A DNA stretch of 64,000 nt from contig JAEMWC010000129.1 in assembly GCA_016490735.1 (NCBI GenBank), forward strand, positions 662,501 through 726,500. Direction: 5' to 3'. Below, piece by piece: positions 34,477 through 45,052 of this stretch; position 1 is the stretch's first letter, and every line of letters begins with the position of its first letter. The stretch comes from Pachyseris speciosa. Lineage: Eukaryota > Cnidaria > Anthozoa > Scleractinia > Pachyseridae. The notes under the pieces are model-generated. The model was given only the letters and a program-made list of their open reading frames with translations, had not been told where the DNA came from and did not search any database. The translations under genes and the position numbers were made by a program.

Positions 34477-35103
34477 TTGTCAGATGTCTTTAATGGCGCT
34501 TTCTCGGTAACAATAAATGAGCAAAAATACTTAGTCAGTGAGGCAAGAAACAATTTGTTACCAATTATCTTTGTATTGATCTATGATATGAACCTAAACT
34601 TGTGGACTGACTCTTGTTATTTGCAGAGAGAAAAATCATCAAAGTTTGACTTTGCCAAGAATGAGTGTTTTCTGCCTATACCTACCATCAATCTTTCAAA
34701 TGTTATGAAAGAACAATTCAACAGATTGGCAAAAGTAAAATCATGGAAAGTAAATAATTGTTGCCATCTACAAATTCCATGCCAGTTTCAAATTTCAAAC
34801 CTGCATAGGGTCACGAAAAAAATTGCTGTGGTCAGGTTTTGCCATCTTTTCTTATCGGTGCAAAAGTGTTTTCTTCCACATGAAGCAAAGGGAAAAGAAT
34901 CAAACAGGTATGACAATGCACTTCTCCAGCAAAGTAATAGCATAGAGATGGGATGTAAACAAGATATCAGCTCAAAACTAGTGCAAGAACTAAATGAAAA
35001 TCTTACCTCGCAAACGACCAGTCTGGACAAATCTTTTTTTTTTCACTTAATCCTTTATTCAGAGAATAAACATTACAAAACAGCTCTTCTGCTTCCAAAT
35101 TAA
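34477..35103 (+). CDS. Unrecognised 208-residue open frame inside a TIR element
   Basis: The frame opens 124 bases inside the left terminus of the element and runs uninterrupted to 35103. It starts MSDVFNGAFSVTINEQKYLV and is rich in Lys, Asn, Phe and Cys, with no motif I recognise. There is no membrane segment of normal length. It could be a transposon accessory gene, part of a spliced gene or a chance frame in AT-rich DNA. A coding role is unproven. Confidence 0.25.
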   Translation: MSDVFNGAFSVTINEQKYLVSEARNNLLPIIFVLIYDMNLNLWTDSCYLQREKSSKFDFAKNECFLPIPTINLSNVMKEQFNRLAKVKSWKVNNCCHLQIPCQFQISNLHRVTKKIAVVRFCHLFLSVQKCFLPHEAKGKESNRYDNALLQQSNSIEMGCKQDISSKLVQELNENLTSQTTSLDKSFFFHLILYSENKHYKTALLLPN

Positions 35104-35260
35104 AGACGAAGTTTGGGGGGAAAAGGCAAACAAGAGCTCTCTCAGCTCTCTTTTCATCAGCAACCTCAACCAAGCAGCCAAACAGCAAGAATCATGACCC
35201 CGTTGCATCCTGGGAAATTCCACATATCTTTGACCTGGCCAAGGCTCCTCCAAAATAATT

Positions 35261-35811
35261 TACCGTAATGATTCGATTTAGCGCCCTCCTTCGAATAAGC
35301 GCCCCCCTTCAAATGTGTTTTTGTTAATAAGCGCCCCTATTCTCATATTATAATATTACAGCGCCGTCAGAGTACGGATACTTATCACTGTTATAAACCG
35401 AGGTTCATCTTCCTTTAATTGCTCACAAACGTACGATAATGCTACATTAAAAAACAGTGGTCTACGTCTGAGTTTCTCAACTATTATGTCCATGCGACTG
35501 TATCGTCCTTCAAGCGAATGATTTCTTCTTCGAATTATGTGGCTATTGCTCGGGTGGTCGTTCTGGCCATGAAGGATGCAAGGACATACACCGTCAAAGC
35601 TATCGGCGTAGAAATAGATTAAAATTCCCTCACGTTAACTGAACCGCATTCACCGTATATTTGTTGAAGTTTTGTTTTGAACATTCGGTTGTTTCTCAAA
35701 AAGGAAATAAGCGCCCTGTCCCGAATAAGCGCCCTGTCTCGAATAAGAGCCTTCCCTTAAGGTACCAAAAGCAAATAAGCGCTCCGGGCGCTAAATCGAA
35801 TCATTACGGTA
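35261..35811. mobile_element. MITE with TACCGTAATGATTCG termini
   Basis: The left TACCGTAATGATTCGATTTA is inverted at the right end (TAAATCGAATCATTACGGTA). The interior near each end is built of repeated GAATAAGCGCCC units, which parallels the AATAAGCCCCCC repeats of the MITE at 5219-5662. The element is nested inside the TIR element at 34353-36423. Confidence 0.85.
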
Positions 35812-35956
35812 CTATTTTCTGACGAAGTCTCTGCCCAGGTTTCAATCTTGCACCAAGGGTTGTCCAGGCACCTTCAACTTTCAATGAAACTTCCACCAGT
35901 GAAGATTGGAGCCTGGTGAGACAAGGTGGCATTTGCTTTTCGGCCCCTTGTCCATA

Positions 35957-36025
35957 GCCTGCGTGCAGACGTCTCCCATTTCCTTTGCAACAAAGGAAAT
36001 AGGAGACGTCCGCACGCAGGCTACT
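35957..36025. repeat. Near-perfect foldback hairpin
   Basis: AGCCTGCGTGCAGACGTCTCC and its inverted partner GGAGACGTCCGCACGCAGGCT, with further pairing of TTTCCTTTG and CAAAGGAAA, form a hairpin of about 70 bases with a tiny loop. Confidence 0.8.
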
Positions 36026-36659
36026 TGTCCACAAACTGTCAGCAGATATTGAAGCGGGCGTTCGAACAAAGTTTGTTGCATTCGCAGTACCAATAATCGG
36101 TTCTTTGAAATTGGCAAGGTTTAAGCTTTCTCAGCCCTTGATGTTGGGCTCTGGCTTCAGCAAATGACCCAAAACACAGTAATTTAGGGCAATTTTGACA
36201 CATTCTATGGTAAATTCTGCAAATGATTGGGCCGACCAGAGTGAGTTCAAATGAGCTGAGTATAGCCACGTGACCAGATGTCACTTGACAAGGTACATGC
36301 ATAACAATACTCAGTCCTTCATCAAAAGTTTGGGCGAAATAAGAGTTTTACTCCCACCCCCCAACTCACTTTTAGCAAAAAAACTATGATTTCCATACAT
36401 TTTCTAGGGTACCGTACCACCTTAATGTGTAGCACTCGAATTGTCTTCCACTTTTGAGACAAAATTTCTTCCGTTATTTTTTCTTCGCAGTATTTTTGTT
36501 TTGATTCCTGGAAGATGGTGATCATTCTGAGAAGCCATTGGTTCCTCTGTACTATGGTAACGAAGCACAGCTTCATGGCCCAGCAATACAAAAGTGACAT
36601 TCACGTGCACCGGAAGCGTTGATCATATACAATAGCAATGAAATCAGCATGCTCTCGAC

Positions 36660-37320
36660 CAGGGGGGAGGGTACTGCCTTATCTGGGTTATACAGGTGTG
36701 TGCGGCCCCAAAAGGGTATGGTTTTTTAGTCCTTTTGGTCTGAAATAGGGTATCAATTTTGACCATTTTGGTCTGAAATAGGGTATGGCTTAGGCACTAT
36801 TGTCTTGAATTCGGTATGTTTTTTAGAAGAAGCTACTTCTTCATCTTAAGCCCCTAAGACTATCAACAAAAGCCCTGCTTTTTTGTCTTTTAATTATGTT
36901 TACGCCAATAGACCATTTTACAGTTCTTTGCTAAGTCCCCTGGCCTTTGATTGAATGCGAGGCTAGGGTTGACCTTGTTTTGATACAAACCTACCTGCTT
37001 TTCTCATGCAAATTATGCTGATTAAACACTAGTTAACATAAGAAAAACATGATTTACATCAGAAAAGTAGGTAGGTTTGTATCAAAACAAGGTCAACCCC
37101 AGCCTCGCTTTCACCGACAACTGTAAAATGGTCTATTGCGTACGTGAAATAGGTCTGAAATAGGGTATCAAATTTTTGGTCAGGTCTGAAATAGGGTAGG
37201 TAAAATCGCAGATTTTGGTCTGAAATAGGGTAAGGGTTTCAGGAAGCGGGCCGCACACCCCCACCCAATTTTTCTGGGAGTACCCCCCCCCCCCCCCCGG
37301 GGTTGTCGAACGTTCTAGGA
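36660..37320. mobile_element. MITE with GGTCTGAAATAGGG repeats
   Basis: The ends pair (GTGTGCGGCCC on the left, GGGCCGCACAC on the right), with outer G/C-rich runs and a GGGAGGGTACT / AGTACCCCCC match. The interior repeats TTGGTCTGAAATAGGGTA at least five times. It is interrupted by the nested MITE at 36911-37133. Confidence 0.7.
36911..37133. mobile_element. Foldback MITE with GACCATTTTACAG termini, copy 1
   Basis: GACCATTTTACAGTT and AACTGTAAAATGGTC bound the element, flanked by TA on both sides as expected for a Tc1/mariner-type TA target. A second copy lies at 55650-55872 in the opposite orientation. Confidence 0.85.
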
Positions 37321-38240
37321 TGTTCTCCACAAGAAACAGAAGCCATCAAGAGATCTCGCAGTCCACGATCACTACAAGTGTCTTTACAAAATCAATTAAC
37401 GTACCACGCAAAAGGTCCTGCAATCAACAAAATCTTTGACCCTTATTAAAACGGGGTGTGTTACTCAACAGAACGTCACGCAATGTCACAGATTTTGAAT
37501 GAATGAATAAACTTAGTTTCAGAGTAACTAAGTTAATTGTGGACACTAAAAGACTAAACTATTCACAAATATCGCTTAGCTCAAAAAAAAATCTGATATT
37601 TAAAGTATTTACAAATCTATAATTATTCCCACAAAAAAAAACAACATCAACTTTGGAATATTTCTTATAAAGTAATAAAACATGTTCTTCATTTGTGTGT
37701 CCGATCCATTCCTTAATTTTTGGTCGGGATCATTTGCGGTAACAATTTTGGGGCCCGGGGCGGGGAGGAGGGGGGGGTACTAAAAAAAATTTAATACGGA
37801 GAGGCTGCGCCCCGAGGTCCGACCCCTTACCCTTTTATATACCGTTTTTGACAGAAAAGGTACCCCTTTCGTATACCTTCCATTGACAAATAGTACCCCT
37901 TTCGTATACCTCAAACAGGGAGTCTTCTTGTCAGTTTCATGTAGCGTTTAATAAATTAAAACAGTACGGTCATAAGGTGTGTGTGTTCGAAATATTTTAA
38001 TGAAAGGCTCTTTGAAACACCTCAATGACAGATTTCCCTACCCTTTCATATACTTCGACTCGTGAAATCCCTACCCTTTCATATACCTGAAGCGTGAAAA
38101 AGGTACCCCTTTCGGGCGGAGCCTCCCCGTATAGGCCATTATAGGGAATACAGCCCCCCCCCCCCCCACCCCCGGGATTTGGGGATCATTTGCGGTCCGG
38201 GATAATTTGCGGTGGTGTGATCATTTGCGGACTCGTACAG
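37321..38240. repeat. Low-complexity and dispersed repeat block
   Basis: Contains G- and C-runs near 37770 and 38153-38167, repeated 'TACCC(C)TTTCGTATACC' units at 37810-38110 in a MITE-like arrangement, and several GATCATTTGCGG motifs. No gene is seen. Confidence 0.6.
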
Positions 38241-38542
38241 ACGTAAGATCCGTCTTTAATACAAAGAGAAGACAATCTCGGCAAAAACAAAAGAAACAAA
38301 GAAACACTGAATAAATCGTTCGAAAAAGTTTGAAAAGGAGTTCCCTTTAAGATCCTTTAGGCTTCATATTGAAAGAATTAAGGGTGATCGGAACAGGTCA
38401 ATGTAAATCCGTTAATGTATATCCTAATTCAGATGATCAGTCACATATTTAAGCATTAATCCGCAGTTCAAATATATGATTTTCATATATTCATTCTCAT
38501 ATAATCTGATTTTTCATAATTTTATCCCTCCAGATTGTCGAA

Positions 38543-38659
38543 ATGGTGACTGTTCCCCGTAAAATACCCCTTGCCTTGTTGTCATTATGTGCGATTTCGT
38601 TTCTGGTATGTTTTTGCGCGGCGGCCAACAAAACGAAGCAACCATCTTGCAAAATGCCG
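38543..38659 (+). pseudogene. Orphan CTHRC1-like leader exon, copy E
   Basis: A 39-codon leader (MVTVPRKIPLALLSLCAISF...) has an upstream CCAG acceptor and a GTAAGT donor, nearly identical to copy D's exon 1. No collagen or C-terminal exon of its own follows before copy F. It is an isolated duplicate, or conceivably an alternative leader for copy F's exons about 10 kb downstream. Confidence 0.75.
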
Positions 38660-39437
38660 GTAAGTCATAATACATGAGAATTACTCTTCTTTGCAAATAG
38701 TACAGTGATTTACCTGGGGCTACATTGATCCAAACAACAATGAAAAGCGTAAATTTTGATCATGCATCACTGAAAAGGAACATAACACAAAAAAGCGCCG
38801 TCTCATCGACAGAGAGAAAGCGAACGAAGTCTAAATGATGACACTCGCTTGTATAAACTAAGCCTTAAATCAAAATAATAACAGAAACAGTGCTGTGTCA
38901 TGTCATTACCTTATCTTCTTCCAAACTGATAAACGTGTGCTCATAAAGGGATAACGTTTTAGGTTGAGACAATTTATTTATAACATTGCTAGCAAGTATG
39001 GAGAATTCAATATTCGATTAACTGGACCTAAATTGTGGACCGGCTTGATGAAATTGACGAAAGATTCAAAATTCTAACTTCTCACATATTTAAAAGAGAA
39101 TTAACTTAGGGCGAGGGGACACCTGAACACCGTTTTTAGGTCGCTTAACATGGATTTAACGTCAATATCTCGTTCGCGTTTCAAGTAATAAAAAACCCCT
39201 ATGCTCATTTCACGAAGCTATGTTGTGGGATATTTTCTTAATTTTTTGGTGATTTTGAGGTATATTTGGGAAGAGATAATTTTTCTCAAAGGCAGTTAAA
39301 TTTAGGGAAATAGGAATTATGGAAGATTCAATGGAGGTTTAAAATTGGAATTTGAAATTAGAAATTAGTAGACGGGCTCCAAACAGTTCCCCAGCAAACT
39401 GCAGTGCCCTTGTGGAGTGTCAACTGCTCAAATGTGT

Positions 39438-40863
39438 TAAGGGGGTCTTCCACTCAAGACCACCTTTTTCTCCAAAATCAAACTAACTCAGTAGAAATTA
39501 CCATCATCATAGTTGTCCCCTTTCGTTGTCCCAGTATGGGAAGCTTAGAACTGGTACCAAGTCAGATTTGTTAACGCGTCTCGAGAAGATGACACCAGCG
39601 CAAGCAGAAATGCCCACTGTTGAAGTTCTGCTACTGGAGGGTGCAGCCATTGTTAACATGCTTAAGCCTGGAGCTTCCAAGACATTTCAAGAATATTGTG
39701 GCTTCGTCTTTCTTCCATACGTAACAAACCAGCTAAGGAATGTAGATCCCCCCTGACAGGGTGGGTGACAGTGTGAAACCGATATTTCCCGGGTAGTCTT
39801 AAGGATTCTGCACGAAGCAAGAGAGGGGAGGGTGTAAGAAGACAAGTTAGGCCCGACACCAGGATTCCAGGAAATTGACGAAAACAAAGAGAAGCTATTC
39901 CATTACCTTGCTGAGCAGCTTACCACAATTTGAACTGAACATGGAGAAGTAGTGTCTACTTAAGACGAGACAGTAGTCTTTAACAATGACAGAGATAACA
40001 CCGCGGATTGAGTACCATGCAAGCACGAAGAAGCGGATATGAGGCTCATACTTCACGCCGCTGGCGCTTCAAAACGTGATTACACTAAAGTGATGGTGCG
40101 CACTGTAGATACAGATTTGCTGTTGCTACATTCCAACACATTTCCTTATCAGAGCTGTGGATTGACTTTGGTGTTGGCAAACACCGAAGATATTTGCCAG
40201 CACATGACATATCTCGTTCTATTGGTCAAGGGAAGTGACAAGCTCTCCCCGCATTTCATGCCTTTATGGGCTAGATCAAACGTCGTCTTTTGAGCACCAT
40301 GGTAAAAAGACAGCCTGGTATGCATGGCAAGCGTTCAATGAGGTTACAGAAGTTTTTGGCAAGTTCTCGGCAATGCTCCAACTGTTGATGATGTGGATTA
40401 GGTTATGCCTATTCTAGAGCGATACGTCGCCATCATGTATGATCGTACCAGCACATGCACGAAAGTAAATGATGCGCGGAGAGACCTATTTAAACGTAAA
40501 GGCAGAGATATTGAAGCCATTCCTTCCACGTCAGATGCCTTACGTACTAAGTACTTACGTACTAAGCTGGCCACTGCTGGTGAAATGCCTTGGTGCCGTC
40601 TCCAACGTTCCCGTGTCCAAGTGAATATGGGGTTGGGAGAAAGTCGCTCACAATATGTGGACACCCTTGTAGATGACAATTTGAAGCATCACACAGCTGT
40701 CAGGAGTTACCGAAGTGAAACTGCAAGAGCGACAAAGGTTGTACAGGACGGTGCAAATGCGTTAAACTTTCATGCACAGCTTTGTGCAATTGCGCTGGTC
40801 TTTGAGAACGGGAATGAATGCAAGAATGCAACGAAGAAATCATTGTATCCCTTACATTATTGA
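39438..40863 (+). pseudogene. Decayed PIN/FEN-like nuclease-family gene of a repeated cnidarian element
   Basis: Three frames carry successive parts of one protein: 39526-39756 (FQEYCGFVFLPYV), 40039-40417 (VDTDLLLLHS, then GLDQTSSFEHHGKKTAWYAW) and 40405-40863 (LERYVAIMYDRTSTCTKVNDARRDLFKRKGR, shown here only as a landmark). I recall a widespread anthozoan family with a TVDTDV acidic motif and a TGCDTxSxF motif, resembling PIN/FEN nuclease folds; here the second motif is degraded and the frame is broken at about 39757 and 40260. A TIR-like start (TTAAGGGGGTCTTCC at 39438) resembles the element at 34353. Function cannot be claimed for this copy. Confidence 0.5.
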
Positions 40864-41094
40864 CAAAAATTGTATTCAGCTGATGAGGTGTTTATGACGT
40901 TTTGTTCGTTTCATGTTATCATGACTTAAAACAAACTGTTTTTCGGCTTTATAGTCGGCTCAAAAGCTATGTAATGTCAAAATCCTCGACATCTTTGGAT
41001 TTCACTATTTGGTAGGCACAGTTTAGTGTTAACTTGGAAAAAGAAATTCCCAAGAATTCTGTGTCCAACAGCGTTGTATCATTAAAAACGTATT

Positions 41095-41735
41095 TGGTCA
41101 TTTCGCTATGAAGTTCAAATGTATCCACCCCCCTCCCCTGGCCTGGATCTAAACGGTGTCCCCCCTGGAAAGATTATAGATGGGTCCATAGCTGAAATCT
41201 ATCAGCTTATTTAGGACCTATCATTGTGCTAATTTTGGTGCTTTTTACCCAAAGTATGTAGTAATTTCGCCACAAAGTTCAAATAGTACCCACCCTCTCC
41301 CCCCCTGGGTTAAAAAGTGTCCCCTCTAAAAGAATCCCGGATGGGTCCATAGCTCAAATCAATCAGCTCATCAAGTGCTATTTTTGTGCCAAATTTTGTG
41401 CTTTGAACCCAAAGGATGAAGTTATTTTTTTCCGAAAAGCTCAAATTGTTCCCACCCCACCCCCTGGGTCTTAAATGTGCCCCCCTGAAGAATCCTGGAT
41501 GTATCCATATTTTAAATTGACCAGCTCGTCCAGTACTATCACTGTGCCAAATTTGGTACTTTTCACCTAAAAGGTGTAGTAATTTTGCCGCAAAACTAAA
41601 ATTATACCCACCCCCAAATCCTGGGTCTCAAATGTGTCCCCCTGGAAGAATATCGGATGGGCCTGTAGCTTAAATTAATCAGCTCGTTGAGTACTATCAG
41701 TGTGCCAAATTTAATGCTTTTATCATAAATCCCAC
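41095..41735. repeat. Minisatellite, about four copies of a 158-base unit
   Basis: The phrases GTCCATAGCT-AAAT, TCAGCT(C/T)(A/G)T, GTGCCAAATTT and a C-rich CCCACCCC-CCTGGG block recur at intervals of 157-161 bases (at about 41184, 41345, 41503 and 41660). Copies are diverged by substitutions and small indels. No coding frame is seen. Confidence 0.75.
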
Positions 41736-41739
41736 AATT

Positions 41740-42345
41740 CTTGCATCAATATGCCGGACTATTACTCAGGGGGCTTCATTGGCTGCCCGTTGAACATCGT
41801 ATTACAGTGGAACCACGATTTAACGAAGTACCAAGGGACTGGGGAAATTGGTTCGTTATATCGAGGTCTTTTTCCATACATTTTATAAGGTCGGGATGAA
41901 GAATATCGTTCGTTATATCGAGGGTTCGTTAAATAGAGGTTCGTTAAATCGAGGTTCCACTGTACATTATAACCTTTAAAGCTCTTAATAACTTAGCTCC
42001 TTGTTACATTAGTAATCTTCTGCACTTATACACCCCAAACAGGTTATTACGGTTTTCATCTAAATTTTTGCTTCAAGTTCCTAAATCAAATCTGAAAACT
42101 TATGGAGACCAAGCATTTGCTATATGTGCCCCCAAATTATGGAACTCCCTTCCTAGCTATATTAGGCATAGCTCCAGTGTGAGCACTTTTAAATCATCTC
42201 CAAAAACTTATCTTTTTTAACGTTACTTTATTCATGAAGTGTAAGTTTTATTATCCTATATTTTCTTCTTTTATTGTGAAGCGCTTTAGAACTTTTGTAT
42301 AGAGCGCTATATAAATGTTACTATTATTATTATTATTATTGTTAA
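41740..42345 (+). mobile_element. LINE 3' end (L2/CR1-like)
   Basis: The + strand encodes the usual end of an L2/CR1-type reverse-transcriptase protein: LHWLPVEHRI, YITFKALNNLAP, LKTYGDQAFAICAPKLWNSL and FKSSPKTYLF. The 3' UTR contains GCGCTATATAAATG followed by (ATT)n, a tail type typical of this group. It is 5' truncated and split by a MITE at 41805-41962. Confidence 0.75.
41805..41962. mobile_element. Tigger/pogo-like MITE
   Basis: CAGTGGAACCACGATTTAAC on the left and its inverted counterpart ending GAGGTTCCACTG on the right bound 158 bases, with TA on each side. The terminal CAGTGGAACC with a TA target is characteristic of the Tc1/mariner superfamily, pogo/Tigger branch. It interrupts the LINE coding tail between HRI and YITFKALN. 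Confidence 0.85.
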
Positions 42346-43223
42346 GAAAAACAGGTCACGTGACATATTTTATTTCTAAATATCTCACAATGAAAAGGGT
42401 CGATACCGCATTAAAGGGCGAAATTACATTACAATGGTTATTCTAAACATTTTGAAGCAGTGCCAACGTTTCCGAGTTCCAAAAACACGCATCTTGACGT
42501 CATTAATCGAGTGATATCACGTGACACTAAAGACTACTTTCATGTGGTCAAACAATAATGATAAGTCCGTTTTATATGCAGAAAATGGAAGCACTTTCAA
42601 ACCTTTGCAGGGGTCGTCTTCAAGCGCATTTTGAAGACATTAGCGGACTCGTTTGATCTTCGGAGAAGGAAAATACTGCAATTTTGTGTCCGAGTTTTCA
42701 TCAAGGAAATAGAACTTCAGGAACTGATACACCTCTGGGACCGATTCCTGAAAGGTGTAATATCCCTGGAATAGAGTTATTACACTTTTCAGGAACCGGC
42801 CCCAGGGAGATAAATTCAGTATGCTATACTGTGATGTGACAGAAGCAAAATTCTTTGATTGCACCTGACCTCACGGCGGCCATGTTGGTGGAAAGAACAA
42901 TAACGAACAATTCTTTTGGGAATTTGACCCCATTATTATGCAAACCTTGAGCTACATTTTTCTTTCGTTTTGGCACCAACATGGCCGTCTTATCACGTGA
43001 ATGCAATCAAAGAATTGCTAAAACAAACTTCTCAAAGAAGATCAGCGCTTCAAAGTGTAAGTTTCACAATTTTACTCCTATGGAGGCCAATAATTTTCAA
43101 CGAGTCTTGAAAATGAGGCATCTGCTTCTGTCACGTCACAGAAGACTGAGGTTGTCCTTTATCACTAATTAATAAAACCCTTTACTTTACTGCGCTTCTC
43201 AATCAGAACTAGCTAATCTTAGC
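42346..43223. other. Intergenic, no gene seen
   Basis: No supported exon. An imperfect inverted repeat is present around 42840-43020 (ATGTGACAGAAGCAAAATTC... and the GAATGCAATCAAAGAATTGC region), suggesting another MITE. Confidence 0.35.
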
Positions 43224-44214
43224 TAATCTCGTACCCAGATCTCCCACGCCCAAGCCAAAGGGAAATCTGGGAGCTAGATCTGGTTAGATCTGGAGTTCGA
43301 ATTTGGAGCATGCTCAGTAAGAGTCAGGCCCGATATACAGGCTTCACTATAACTACGTATGCTCATCCTTATTTTATTTATGAGCGAAAGATAAATGGGC
43401 TTCGAGGGCGCTTTTCAATCGGTTTGGCGGGCCAAACCAAAGCTGAAAGACGCAATACAGGAGGCTGTCAACGGCCGAGATTGGTTAATTATTCTCCCAA
43501 CTGGTTACGGTAAATCACTAGTTTATCAAGTGCTTTCTTCACATAAAGATCATCTAGCTGCAAAGAAGAAATGAAAGGACAAGTCAATTGTAATTGTGGT
43601 TTCGCCGCTCAACCCTCTGATCGACGATCGATATCAAACAAATAACTTTAACTCAGTGTGAGCGTCTTGTGCAAGGATAAATGTTTCCGGGAGCGAGGCA
43701 GATGGTAGTCTTGAAGCCAGGTTTCACGCCCATCTATATCTTGAGGCTGGAAAGTTAAGATAATTTTATCCGTCCGGAGGTAGCTGTGAGTTATAGCAGT
43801 GTAGGGAGATATTTTTGTCCGATAATTATCAGAAAAATGTTACGGCTAAGTTCTAATTTAGGCATACCAGTTTATCAAAACACGATCTGCACCAGAACTT
43901 CGGAAGTTCGTCTGTGCCTTCGACACAAATATCATACAGTTTTTGAATAATTCTTTTTAATCTCAAAACTTTCCCGGCGTCGGAAACAAGTCTCGCCTCA
44001 CAAACGGCGTTTAAACTTGAAACTATCGCTCGCTTTTTCCATACTGCCATGTTGAATATTTACCACCAAAATGAAGCCGCACTAAAAAGCCAATCAGAGC
44101 ATAGATTAGAATGCGGTAGCCTTTTTCCCAGTAGCCAATGTGAAATGGCGTACTTTTGAACTTTATCAGATCCGGCCCTTTCGTTTGGCCGTGGGAGATC
44201 TAGGTACGAGATTA
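43224..44214. mobile_element. TIR element carrying RecQ-helicase and ZAD-like fragments
   Basis: The left end TAATCTCGTACCCAGATCTC is matched by GAGATCTAGGTACGAGATTA at the right end. On the + strand about 43441-43640 encodes a RecQ-type helicase start: a Walker A motif as ILPTGYGKSLVYQ and, after an in-frame TGA, VIVVSPLNPLIDD. On the minus strand 43853-44050 encodes a fragment with a WCRSCFDKLV motif, related to 382-705. The helicase is truncated after motif Ia. The termini share CTCGTACCCAG with the elements at 8151 and 48003. Confidence 0.65.
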
Positions 44215-45052
44215 GGCTTTAGAAGCCTAAAATATCACCGTAAATCGAAATCCGCCTGTAAAACGACAATCATGATGTAATGCCATCATCTACCAAGAAA
44301 CCTGTCAAATTTCAGCGGAATCGACCCTCATAATTCAGAGATTTGAAACTTGAAAATAAAACACCTACCCCAAAAATTTGGCACTTGAATTATTTATTCA
44401 TAGGCAAGTGTCCCGCGCGACCTTAACCTAGCTTTTTTTCCTCCAAAAGATAAACGTATTATAATCGTACATTTCTTTGGCACAAGAAACAAATAAAATG
44501 ATCATCTGATTGAAGCACAACCACGTTGCTAGTGTCAAGGCTTTGCTCACAGAAACCCGTTTTACAAAATGACTTTTATACTCGTTTGTACATCAAACAC
44601 CGAGAAACTGAAAGTAGTTATATTATTCTGGCCGATTAATTAAACATTCAAGAACGTCGATCAAGTGTTTTCACTGATAAGTAAAAATAGCCCATTCCCA
44701 GGTAAACAAAAAACGCGCCAAAACAGCATTAACAAGAGTCAATAGAGAGGGTGAAACATTCTCCCTCAAAAGACTGAATTTGTCCATTGTTCCTTTCACC
44801 GAGTTCCTTTGCTCAAGAAGAAGTTTAAACATCCAAGCAAAAAGTCTTCGTTCGAGCTTTCAGGTATGGCGGTTTTTCAGTCAGTTTTTCCTTCCGCGTG
44901 ACTGCTAGCTTTCTTGGTTATCTTCACTGGTACGCTATTTTATACGTCATTTTAGCTTTATTAATTAGTGATGATGAGTTGTGTTTGTTAATGTACGAGC
45001 TAAACCTGTGATGAATCAGTATCTACACAAAAATTAGATTTTGAAGAACCGA

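Larger units (their letters stand above)
34353..36423. mobile_element. TIR element related to the Mutator-like element at 24.5 kb
   Basis: The left end AAGGTGGTATGGTACTC and right end GGGTACCGTACCACCTT are inverted repeats sharing AAGGTGGTA with the element at 24550-26883. A one-sided relative starts at 39438. Inside are an unrecognised open frame on the + strand (34477-35103), a nested MITE (35261-35811), and degenerate minus-strand coding-like sequence at 35804-36302 with cysteine pairs (CQNCPKLLC, YWYCECNKLC). No transposase core is recognised. Confidence 0.6.
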
